A stretch of DNA of 64,000 nucleotides, taken from Thermoprotei archaeon (GTDB taxonomy: Archaea; Thermoproteota; Thermoprotei; Gearchaeales; WAQG01). The stretch is taken from assembly GCA_038881895.1 (NCBI GenBank), contig JAVZOV010000003.1, forward strand, positions 192,492 through 256,491. Reading direction: 5' to 3'. This document shows, in pieces, positions 1-7,512 of the stretch; position 1 is the stretch's first letter, and each line of letters begins with the position of its first letter. The notes under the pieces are model-generated. The model was not told the DNA's origin and did no database searches. It saw nothing but the letters and a program-made list of their open reading frames with translations. The position numbers and the translations under genes were made by a program.

Positions 1-51
1 CCCGCTCAAGGAGATGGTGGAATTGGATGAATATAAACTTAACGGCGATTC

Positions 52-300
52 ATCTCCACGACCGAAGTCGGAAGCCTTCTCGCCGAAAGAGTGGGTAAAG
101 TCAGATATTTTCAGCGTCCGCCTGAGATTTCACACATTCAGCTCATTTACTGGTTTTGGAAAGCTTACAACTCCTTCATTTCACCCTGCGTACGCAATGC
201 ATTCAAGTCTTTATTATAGATCGTCCTTGGAAAATCCCTCATTTTTCTAAGGTTTTGCATGTTTAGATTTTGCTCGCTTCATCTCAGGACTAAATAGGTT
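52..300 (-). mobile_element. Internally deleted TnpB-type element (PATE-like relic)
   Basis: Read on the minus strand, bases 300-270 resemble the left end of the TnpB element at 32.1 kb (CGATTCATCCCAGAACTGAAG), and bases 88-52 resemble its right end (TTCTCCACGGCTGAAGCCGG with a paired stem). No tnpB remains between them. The right end of such elements normally forms the 3' part of the guide (omega/re) RNA. The flanking bases 301-557 are AT-rich and show no gene. An open frame of 78 codons across this stretch on the plus strand is an accident of the relic. Confidence 0.5.
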
Positions 301-566
301 TTCTAAGCATTTATCTTCATAAGATAAAGATATTACATAAAGTTTATAAAGATTCGGTTATTAATAGTAACGAAATGATGTTACCTGTGCACTTAATGTA
401 CATATTCATATTTATATTACTTATGTTACATAATTATCTAATCATTTTTTGTTTTGAAAATATCTAGCAGTAAAAAGATAATACAAACATAATTATTTAC
501 TAATAGATATAAGCTAATATAGGAAACATTTATTTAGCAGTTCTTTGCAATATATATTTGGTGGAT

Positions 567-1613
567 ATGGTAGAGGCACGTAAAGTCCAAAAATTGGGGC
601 AAACATCTCTGGTAGTCACACTGCCTAAAAAATGGGTGAATAACGTTAAATTAAAACAGGGTGATCTAGTGTTCTTAACACCTGAATCTGATGGATCCAT
701 AAAATTAATGCCCAAGAAATTAGCTAAAAGTGAAGTAGAAGAGATTACTTACATAATTAATGCTGACATGTGCACAGAACCTCGTATGCTTGAGAGAGTA
801 ATCACTGCGTGCTATCTTTTAGGTTACGATAAGATTGTTGTGAAGACTAATAAGCCGAAGTTAGAACTACAGCATTTGCAGGAGATTAGGAATTCAGTGA
901 ATAGGCATAGTGAGTTGAGTATTTTTGATCAAAAGCCAGATATGGTAGTTATCCAGTGTTTTGTGGATCCAACTAGATTTCCGTTGCAGAGTCTAATGAA
1001 ACGCATGTTTAACTTAGTGAATTCAATGCTAAATTTCGTTTTTCATGCATTTAGTAGCGGAGATTTAAGTCTACTAGAGGAGATTGAATATATTGAGAGG
1101 GAGATCGATAGGCTTTATTGGCTTTCTCTCCGACAACTTTTCCTTGCGCAAAGCAATAGAGAAGCTGCTAAAACAATAGGTATTGAAGAACCACTTCAGA
1201 TACTTGGTAATAGGGCTATAGTAAAAGCGTTAGAAGAAATCGGTGACAGTATAGAAGATGCTTCACTAATAGTTTTAAAAATAAAGGAGAAAGAAAAAAT
1301 CAGTGAGAGAATTAAAGATATGGCAGATTTTATTCAGAAGATTCAAAAAATTTCTGAGGATACACAGAGAGCTCTGTTTGAGCTAGATTTCAAGATAGCA
1401 AATTCAATTATTGAACGCATATCTAGTTTAAAACTTCCTGACGGTTTCGAAATATCCAATATTTCAAGCACTGTAGAATCAATGCTGTTTGCTAAAATTT
1501 ATGAAATTTTAGATCGTTATAATTTGATTTCTGAAATTGTTATTAACAGGTCTTTAGAGCGCCCATCAGAAATTCTTAAAATTGAAAAAGTAGAATCACA
1601 ACAAACAACTTAA
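567..1613 (+). CDS. PhoU-like regulator with AbrB-type DNA-binding N-terminus
   Basis: About 348 residues. Residues 1-45 (ARKVQKLGQTSLVVTLPKKW) form a SpoVT/AbrB swapped-hairpin DNA-binding domain. The rest is helical and fits two PhoU-type three-helix repeats. This fusion is the common archaeal form of phosphate uptake regulator. In-frame TTG (558) and GTG (561) lie just upstream, but ATG at 567 is the better start since it follows GGTGG. No pst transporter lies beside it, so phosphate control is a family inference, not something shown here. It stands alone and faces its downstream neighbour tail to tail. Confidence 0.8.
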   Translation: MVEARKVQKLGQTSLVVTLPKKWVNNVKLKQGDLVFLTPESDGSIKLMPKKLAKSEVEEITYIINADMCTEPRMLERVITACYLLGYDKIVVKTNKPKLELQHLQEIRNSVNRHSELSIFDQKPDMVVIQCFVDPTRFPLQSLMKRMFNLVNSMLNFVFHAFSSGDLSLLEEIEYIEREIDRLYWLSLRQLFLAQSNREAAKTIGIEEPLQILGNRAIVKALEEIGDSIEDASLIVLKIKEKEKISERIKDMADFIQKIQKISEDTQRALFELDFKIANSIIERISSLKLPDGFEISNISSTVESMLFAKIYEILDRYNLISEIVINRSLERPSEILKIEKVESQQTT

Positions 1614-1619
1614 ATTTTT

Positions 1620-1943
1620 TTAATGAACCTTTGTTCCTGGTGGCGGGTCTCTTTCTACAGTTACTAAATAAACTTTTCCTTTTTCATCCTCCGCAGCAAG
1701 TATCATGCCTTGGCTTATAAGACCATGTATAGTTTTAGGTTGTAGATTATAAACGAAGACGAATTTACGGCCTATGAGCTCTTGTGGTGAATATTGATCT
1801 GCGATACCTGATATTATTTGTCTTATTTCAGAACCAAAATCAACTGATAATTTCAACAATTTTCGTGTTCCTACTATTGGCTCAGCTGCTTTGATTAATC
1901 CTACACGCAAATCAATTTTACTGAAATCATCTATTGTTATCAT
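1620..1943 (-). CDS. Stand-alone tRNA-binding domain protein (MetRS beta / EMAPII-like)
   Basis: A 107-residue OB-fold protein. The N-terminal part (IDDFSKIDLRVGLIKAAEPI) and the central VYNLQPKTIHGLISQGMILA match the tRNA-binding domain found at the C-terminus of many methionyl-tRNA synthetases and in CsaA/Arc1p. In several archaea it is encoded separately and joins MetRS in trans. A longer frame starts seven codons upstream, but AGGAGGT lies nine bases before the internal ATG at 1943-1941, which fixes that start. Its 3' end nearly meets the PhoU-like gene (convergent). Confidence 0.85.
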   Translation of the reverse strand: MITIDDFSKIDLRVGLIKAAEPIVGTRKLLKLSVDFGSEIRQIISGIADQYSPQELIGRKFVFVYNLQPKTIHGLISQGMILAAEDEKGKVYLVTVERDPPPGTKVH

Positions 1944-2279
1944 TCTATCATACCTCCTGTTCACAAATAATATAATACATATATAAGTATTTACTCGTGA
2001 TAAAAGGATTGCAGGCTTTTACCTTTTAAAGAAGAGAAGCCAGTTTGAACGAATTCATAATCTGAAGAGTAAAAAAGAGATTATATTAATCTTTTATGTT
2101 CTCATTGTTTATCGTATTTTTTGTATTATTTTAATGAAAATGCATGATTATTTCATGTTATTTTTCTCATATAAATAATATAATATATAAATATTTTAAA
2201 TATTTTACTTAACTATTTAGATAATTCTATTTATCTAAATAGATAAGTTTATTTTCTTCTTAGATTATTACTATATTTG
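1944..2279. other. AT-rich intergenic region
   Basis: Divergent promoter region for the tRNA-binding protein (left) and malic enzyme (right). Very AT-rich. I see a short direct repeat of ATTTAGATAA/ATCTAAATAG near 2215-2245 but no gene or RNA. Confidence 0.5.
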
Positions 2280-3626
2280 ATGTCCATGTCACAACAAAAG
2301 GAGAGAACTGAAGAACTGTACAAGCTAGCTGTTGAATATTCTAAGTTTTATGGTGGAAAAATAACAGTTGTTCCCCATGTTCCTGTACGTAGTCTTGATG
2401 ATTTCTCGATTTGGTATACGCCTGGTGTTGCTGCTGTTTCACGGGCAATAGCTAAGGATCCTAATCTATCTTTCGAATTGACCAGTCGTTGGAATACTAT
2501 TGCTATCGTGACTGATGGAACTAGGGTATTGGGGTTAGGGAATGTGGGACCTGAAGCTGCTATGCCTGTTATGGAGGGTAAAGCGCTCATATTTAAATAT
2601 CTTGGTGGTGTGAATGCTGTGCCTATCACTCTTGGCACTAGAGATCAACAAGAGTTCTTCAATACTGTTAAAATTTTGGAGCCAGCTTTTGGTGGGTTTA
2701 ATTTAGAGGACATAGAGTCACCGAAATGTTTCTTTTTACTTGATAATTTAAGGAAAACTCTTAAGGTTCCTGTATGGCATGATGATCAACAAGGCACGGC
2801 TGGAGCTACTCTTGCTGGTCTTCTTAATGCATTAAAACTTACTGGGCGTAAGATTAAGGATACGAGGGTTGTATTTTTTGGTGCTGGAGCATCTAATATA
2901 GCTACAGCAAGAGTCCTCATAACTGCAGGTTTTGATCCTGGCAATTTAATACTTATTGACACTAAAGGTATTTTGCATCCAGAGCGCGAGGATATTGATG
3001 AACTTATGTTACACAATCCATGGAAATATGAGTTTGCCATAAAAACTAATAAAGATAGAGTTAAAGGAGGACTTAGAGAGGCTCTTAAGAGTGCTGATGT
3101 ATTAGTAGCTGCTTCTAAACCTGGTCCTGGAACATTTCCGAAGGAATACATAAAGGAAATGAATAAGGATCCAGTGGTGTTTGTTTTAGCGAACCCTGTT
3201 CCAGAGATTTGGCCTTGGGAAGCTAAAGAAATGGGTGCTAAAATTGTTGCTACTGGCAGATCGGATTTTCCAAATCAAGTTAACAATAGTTTAGTTTTTC
3301 CAGCTGTTTTCAGAGGTTCTCTTGATGCACGTGCTATAACTATCACTGATGAAATGATGGTCGCAGCCTCAACCGAGCTGGCTAAATTTGCTGAAGAGAA
3401 GAACATTTCAGAAGATTACATAATACCAACCATGGAGGAATGGGAAGTATATCCCAGGGTAGCAGCAACTGTTGCTCAGAAGGCTGTGGAACAGGGATTA
3501 GCCAGACGTAAAATGTCATGGCAGGAATTCCATGATAGGGCTAGAGAAATAATAGAGGAGAGTCGTCTAGTACTTTTAACATTGGTTAAGAATGGATTAA
3601 TACAAATGCCGCCTGAGGTAAAATAA
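2280..3626 (+). CDS. NAD(P)-dependent malic enzyme (malate oxidoreductase, decarboxylating)
   Basis: About 448 residues. It converts malate to pyruvate and CO2 with NAD(P)+. The N-terminal malic domain carries [13 protein letters not shown] (catalytic Tyr), [18 protein letters not shown] (catalytic Lys) and [15 protein letters not shown] (metal-binding acidic residues). The C-terminal domain has the dinucleotide motif [10 protein letters not shown] and the [13 protein letters not shown] block. Length suits the prokaryotic small-form enzyme without a phosphotransacetylase tail. TTG at 2277 precedes ATG 2280; no clear Shine-Dalgarno is present, so the mRNA may be leaderless, with a TATA-like stretch about 30 bases upstream. 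It may connect the C4 pool made by the mutase and SDH genes of this window to pyruvate (inference). Confidence 0.93.
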   Translation: MSMSQQKERTEELYKLAVEYSKFYGGKITVVPHVPVRSLDDFSIWYTPGVAAVSRAIAKDPNLSFELTSRWNTIAIVTDGTRVLGLGNVGPEAAMPVMEGKALIFKYLGGVNAVPITLGTRDQQEFFNTVKILEPAFGGFNLEDIESPKCFFLLDNLRKTLKVPVWHDDQQGTAGATLAGLLNALKLTGRKIKDTRVVFFGAGASNIATARVLITAGFDPGNLILIDTKGILHPEREDIDELMLHNPWKYEFAIKTNKDRVKGGLREALKSADVLVAASKPGPGTFPKEYIKEMNKDPVVFVLANPVPEIWPWEAKEMGAKIVATGRSDFPNQVNNSLVFPAVFRGSLDARAITITDEMMVAASTELAKFAEEKNISEDYIIPTMEEWEVYPRVAATVAQKAVEQGLARRKMSWQEFHDRAREIIEESRLVLLTLVKNGLIQMPPEVK

Positions 3627-3661
3627 ATAGTAGTGTTGAATAGATAAATGTGGTGGGAATT

Positions 3662-4141
3662 ATGCGAGTAGAAAAGAAGGTAACGTTTAGAGAGGGACGA
3701 GAAGACGATATTGAAGCAATTGTTGATCTAGTTGTCAGACTTAAAAGGTTGAATGAAGAATTTGACGCATTACTTAAGGTTCGCGATGATGTACGTGAAC
3801 GAACAAAAGCTTACGTTACCAATGCTATAAAAGATAAGAATAGTTTGGTATTGGTTGCTGAATATGGCAATAAAATCATAGGTTTACTAAAAGCTGATAT
3901 AAAGGAACGCTTATTTAATGATCCCAGCGTAGAAGGCTATATAATAGAATTTTATATAATGCCGGAATACAGAAAACAAGGTCTTGGAACAGAATTATTA
4001 CAATTGGCAATAGAAAAGTTGAGACAACGCGGAGCTCAAATAATTGCTGCAGAGTTTCCATCACAAAATAAAATTGCCGTAGAATTCTATACAAAGCAAG
4101 GTTTTAGGCCAATAATTAATGTGTATGCAAAGCAAGTTTAA
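3662..4141 (+). CDS. GNAT-family N-acetyltransferase
   Basis: About 159 residues with the GNAT fold. The acetyl-CoA pyrophosphate-binding signature is PEYRKQGLGTELLQLAI (Q/R-x-x-G-x-G/A), and the terminal FYTKQGFRP strand-turn is typical. The substrate is unknown. GTG codons lie upstream in frame, but GGTGGG five bases before ATG 3662 supports this start. It follows the malic enzyme gene by 35 bases and could be cotranscribed. Confidence 0.8.
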   Translation: MRVEKKVTFREGREDDIEAIVDLVVRLKRLNEEFDALLKVRDDVRERTKAYVTNAIKDKNSLVLVAEYGNKIIGLLKADIKERLFNDPSVEGYIIEFYIMPEYRKQGLGTELLQLAIEKLRQRGAQIIAAEFPSQNKIAVEFYTKQGFRPIINVYAKQV

Positions 4142-4194
4142 TTATCCTTATATTTTTTATACACTATTTATGAGAAGTTTGATGGGAATCTTAA

Positions 4195-4764
4195 TTAAAA
4201 ATTATTAAATGTCAGTTTCTTTTTTGTTTTCGGTTTATTTACCTTAAACACGATTCTTTCAAAACCATCAACTCTTTCGCCTTTATGCCCACTTATTATC
4301 AGTATGTTATTACTTAGAATATCAGTGTTATATTCTGGTTCAACTTTAACGATTTTCATGTTAGGGGGAAACATCCAGTAAACAGAGTAATCATACTCTA
4401 ATGTTTCAGGCTCATAATGATTCTCGAAAGTGTTTATACCATATTTTAACGTCCCCTTAAAATTTATTATAAAAGTTATTACTGGTTTTTCAGGATCACC
4501 CCTGTGTTCAAGGTTTATAGCAACAACCACTGGTTGGGCTTGAATACCGTTGATTAAAACCTCTTCCTCGTTTAAAAAATCTTGCATGTTATTAACCAAC
4601 ATTTGCATCTCATCTTCATACTTGTCCTCGTTCTCTAAAATACTAAGATAATAATGCTCTGGATCATAATAATCAAATACTATAATTTGTATAAACAAAC
4701 CATCATTATTTACAATGAAGAAACCTTGACCATATATGGGTGTTATATTTTTGAGATTCTTCAT
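4195..4764 (-). CDS. Hypothetical protein, acidic, soluble
   Basis: A 189-residue protein that I do not recognise. It has no signal peptide or membrane segment, is rich in Asp/Glu/Asn and aromatic residues, and alternates short hydrophobic stretches in a pattern suggestive of a mostly beta fold (for example VITFIINFKGTLKYGI). The C-terminus is basic (KVNKPKTKKKLTF). Codon use resembles its neighbours. Single gene, convergent with the acetyltransferase. Confidence 0.6.
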   Translation of the reverse strand: MKNLKNITPIYGQGFFIVNNDGLFIQIIVFDYYDPEHYYLSILENEDKYEDEMQMLVNNMQDFLNEEEVLINGIQAQPVVVAINLEHRGDPEKPVITFIINFKGTLKYGINTFENHYEPETLEYDYSVYWMFPPNMKIVKVEPEYNTDILSNNILIISGHKGERVDGFERIVFKVNKPKTKKKLTFNNF

Positions 4765-4854
4765 TAAATTGCCACCAATTACCTCAATACACAGAAACTT
4801 AAAAATTTAGTACTACCTGAAAAAGATATAGTAAGTATTACACTTCAGGTTCTA

Positions 4855-4975
4855 TTTCAGTGTTCTTAAGTAAAGGTGAGCTTTCCTAGAAAATTTAACA
4901 TATGAGAAAATCGCATCCTAGAGTTCTCTGTTTGATTTTGGAGTATTCTATGGTTAGGTCTTTTTATTCCATAAG
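4855..4975 (-). mobile_element. Decayed tnpB 5'-end fragment (IS607-type)
   Basis: Plus-strand bases 4862-4960 align by eye with the N-terminal part of the IS607-type tnpB copies at 22.45-22.56 and 58.0-58.1 kb: AGGTGAGCTTTCCTAGAAAA against AGGTGAGCCTTCTTGGAAAT, then TTTAACATATGAGAA against TTTAACGTGTGAGAA, then TTTTGGAGTATTC against TTTGAAGTATTC. Several stops and indels make it non-coding. The remainder of 4765-5204 is AT-rich and shows no gene. Confidence 0.5.
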
Positions 4976-5204
4976 TAGATGCACCGTATGCTATTAATGA
5001 TGGAATTAGTAATATCGAACTAAAATAAAAATTGGTTAGCAGTTAAATAGAATATATTAATTAGATCCGATAATATCATAAACTAACATAATTATGTTTA
5101 ACGATATAATATCGCTTCCTTTAATTTAATGCTTTTGCTTTTGTCATAGCTTAACTATATTTATTTTGAGTTGTGTATAAATTTATGACTCAGAACTACG
5201 TCTT

Positions 5205-5501
5205 CTATTCGGATGTTTCTAAGGATTTTTTAGCGTACAATGAAACAACAAAAGATAAGATCAAAGAAATTACAACCATTAGTAATATTCTAAGAGTGTT
5301 ACCGAAGGTGGATGTTGCCGTTAAAATAGCTGCAGTTTCTGGTGCAGCAGTTGTAGATGCTATTGGTGTAAAAGTGTTTTTTGATGATTCAAATGTGGGA
5401 GATATATTTTGCATGCTGCTAAACAATAAAGGTGCTAATGATACTATGATGCCTAGGAACACTCCTATTACTATGGATATGATGAGTCTAGTCATCATCA
5501 C
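5205..5501 (-). CDS. Small membrane-anchored protein of unknown function
   Basis: 98 residues with two hydrophobic segments (about residues 4-27 and 70-90) separated by a Ser/Thr/Ala-rich loop (TPIASTTAAPETAAILTATS). I do not recognise a family. It lies 56 bases downstream of the split winged-helix membrane protein gene on the same strand, so it is probably the second gene of that operon. An overlapping plus-strand frame (5173-5541) is less convincing because it lacks this clean membrane pattern. Confidence 0.45.
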   Translation of the reverse strand: MMMTRLIISIVIGVFLGIIVSLAPLLFSSMQNISPTFESSKNTFTPIASTTAAPETAAILTATSTFGNTLRILLMVVISLILSFVVSLYAKKSLETSE

Positions 5502-5931
5502 TTGTATAATATTTCTGAATTCTTATATTTCTATGTTTTAGAACATGTTTTTAAGTATTATAGTGGTTTATTACGAAGTAATTTGATAGTCTCAAACCAA
5601 AATATTATAACACTACTTATTCCAAATATTATGGCCATAATGTTATGCGCGTCTCCTGTTTGTGGATATAGCATTAAATACATTATGATCATTGTTGAAA
5701 ACCATATTGAATAGAAAAGGAAACGTGGGACTAAAAATCTACCTATCCTAGTGAAAAACCTAAGTGTTCCAATTTTTACTTCTTGGACTAATTCGTATTC
5801 TCCGTGTTCAGTTTTTCTGACCAATCTCAATTCTTCGAGTTTGCTTAGGTGATATGCTGCTATGCTGGGGCTTGAAAATTTTAATGCTCGCTGTAGCTCC
5901 CTAACACGTATGGTTTTTGAGTTTGAAAAAA

Positions 5932-7131
5932 CTAGATACCAATAAACGAGTAACGTTTTACCGTTGTGGGATTCATAGACTTTCGTCCCTTCCCTCTCAC
6001 CTCGATTATTTGAGGCTCATAGAGGGCTTTCTGGGGCAGCGGGGCTCCCCTCATCCTGAGCATGTTTAAGCACGCGGTCACGTCTCTATCGCTTTCGTAA
6101 CCGCACTCACATTTCACGAGCCTATGCCCATTCGGCGCTAGTCTACCGCCACACATCGGGCATAGGCTTGAAGTGTTTTTAGGGTTGACGTATACGACTG
6201 GCAGCCGTTCAAGCTTAGCTTTGTACTCGATGTAGGATTGCAGCCTCCTGAAGTTCCATGAGTGCAATCTGCGGTTGAGGTTCCTAGAGCAGTTAATTCT
6301 TTTTCTAATTCCTTTGAGGTCCTCCATTATTACACCAACTTTATGTCGCTTGGCAAAGTCCACAATCTTTCTAGATATTTTGTGACATTCATCTTTAGCC
6401 TTGCGCTTCCTCCTACCGGAATACTTCTTAAGCAGTTCCTCAGCAGTCTTGGGCTTAAACTTCTTCAACCTTTGGATTCTTCTGATGATATTGAAGTAGG
6501 TCGTGTGGATCGTCCTCAAGTTGCTTTCAACCCTCATGACGTGTGGGTTCGTGCTTACTCCAGTGACGTTTGACTCGTTAACATCTATTGCTATCCAGTC
6601 GCTTGGATTGGACAGGTCTACGTCCTTCTTGAACGGTACGATTATCTTCGTCTCGTTTATGGTGATTTCGCCGGTCCTTAACTTCCCCTCTTTCCAAGCG
6701 TCTATGAACTTCTCTTGGTATTCACCGTACTTCAAATCTATGAAGAGAAATCTTCTGGGCTTAACGGATATTCTGATCCTATCGCCGTAGAACTTGTACA
6801 GTTGCGGGTCGAGTTGCATGAAGAGCTTTCTAGCCTCAGGTCTATCACCTTTAGCTAATCCCTTGCGCTTAAGCCTCATGAAGCTTTTGAGCATGGCTAA
6901 GGCTATTTTACATGCTGAATGGCAAAAATGTGTAGAGTAATCCCACCTCCCCTTCCACTCTTCGTAAACGCTCTTCCTAAGTTTAGCGTAAGAAGTTATC
7001 CTCCTCTCAACGGCAAAGCCTATGCAGAAGTTCACCATATCTCTGAAGTCCTCTAGGAGCCTTCTAACTTCATCGTTCGCCTCATAGGCAAATGGAACGC
7101 TGAGGACTATTTCCACAAACAGAGTATACAC
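5932..7131 (-). CDS. tnpB: TnpB RNA-guided nuclease (IS605/IS607-associated)
   Basis: 399 residues. RuvC-I Asp is in WIAIDVNESNVTG, RuvC-II Glu in VGVIMEDLKGIRK, RuvC-III Asp in CGYESDRDVTACLNML. The zinc finger is CPMCGG...CECG. All catalytic residues are present, so it should be an active omega-RNA-guided DNA endonuclease. The GTG start overlaps the promoter-like left end of the element. The last residues (VKRYSFIGI) are read from host DNA past the element's right end. No tnpA accompanies it, so movement would need a transposase in trans. Confidence 0.88.
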   Translation of the reverse strand: MYTLFVEIVLSVPFAYEANDEVRRLLEDFRDMVNFCIGFAVERRITSYAKLRKSVYEEWKGRWDYSTHFCHSACKIALAMLKSFMRLKRKGLAKGDRPEARKLFMQLDPQLYKFYGDRIRISVKPRRFLFIDLKYGEYQEKFIDAWKEGKLRTGEITINETKIIVPFKKDVDLSNPSDWIAIDVNESNVTGVSTNPHVMRVESNLRTIHTTYFNIIRRIQRLKKFKPKTAEELLKKYSGRRKRKAKDECHKISRKIVDFAKRHKVGVIMEDLKGIRKRINCSRNLNRRLHSWNFRRLQSYIEYKAKLERLPVVYVNPKNTSSLCPMCGGRLAPNGHRLVKCECGYESDRDVTACLNMLRMRGAPLPQKALYEPQIIEVRGKGRKSMNPTTVKRYSFIGI

Positions 7132-7170
7132 TAAACGTCTATAAAAATCTATCTATTTAGAAACAGTTGC
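5940..7170 (-). mobile_element. TnpB-only insertion element
   Basis: Insertion sequence holding one tnpB gene and no recognisable transposase. Left end (minus strand) reads CAACTGTTTCTAAATAGATA and then a TATA-like ATTTTTATAGACG; right end reads GGGACGAAAGTCTATGAATC. The same two ends recur in a deleted copy at 41.94-42.14 kb. Host reading frame resumes on both sides, so the borders lie within a few bases of those given. Confidence 0.7.
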
Positions 7171-7215
7171 CTTGCCCTTTAACCTGGATTCTATCAACGA
7201 TAAATCATCAGACAT

Positions 7216-7512
7216 TGCTAATATTAGGCTGCAGTTTTCAAATATAAAGGTTAAGGGGATAAAGCCATTCTGGTTCAGCATAAACTTTCGTTATGCAAGC
7301 CTACCTTCCTCATTTCATGGGAAGGTTTTCGAGGTGAACGGTAACACCTAAAGAAAAGAATTCTATCGCGAAATAGCTGTCTCAGGGATTAACAGTTGAA
7401 TGCATAAAAAGAGATTCGTTTGGGCCTAATTGTGTTACTAATCTATAAATTTGATTTTCAGTTTTATTATTTTGTTTAATAATCATAAACTGTCATATTT
7501 TGGTTAGATATA
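7216..7512. other. Intergenic region, possible gene remnant
   Basis: No complete gene. On the plus strand bases 7242-7350 stay open and encode a plausible stretch (KVKGIKPFWFSINFRY) without a start or recognised family; it may be a decayed gene fragment. The rest is AT-rich. It contains the promoter of the split winged-helix gene (TATA-like element near 7250 on the minus strand). Confidence 0.3.

Larger units (their letters stand above)
5558..7215 (-). pseudogene. Winged-helix membrane regulator split by a TnpB element
   Basis: The 3' portion (about 5948-5558) encodes KTLLVYWYLVFSNSKTIRVR, then a winged helix (RALKFSSPSIAAYHLSKLEE), then two to three membrane segments ending LLRNKPL. The 5' portion lies beyond the transposon at 7215-7165 and encodes MSDDLSLIESRLKGKAT. 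Joining the two gives ...SRLKGKTLLVYWYL, the usual beginning of archaeal ArsR-like winged-helix proteins with a C-terminal membrane domain. A TATA-like TTTATATTT sits about 35 bases before the ATG, so the transcript was probably leaderless. The transposon (about 5940-7170) carries its own gene in the same direction. Whether the distal part is still translated from an internal start (for example the ATG of MRLVRKTEHG at 5830) cannot be seen. Confidence 0.7.

Noticed and set aside
5173-5541. 122-residue plus-strand protein
   Set aside because: The minus-strand frame over the same bases has a clean two-helix membrane pattern and fits an operon with the split regulator.
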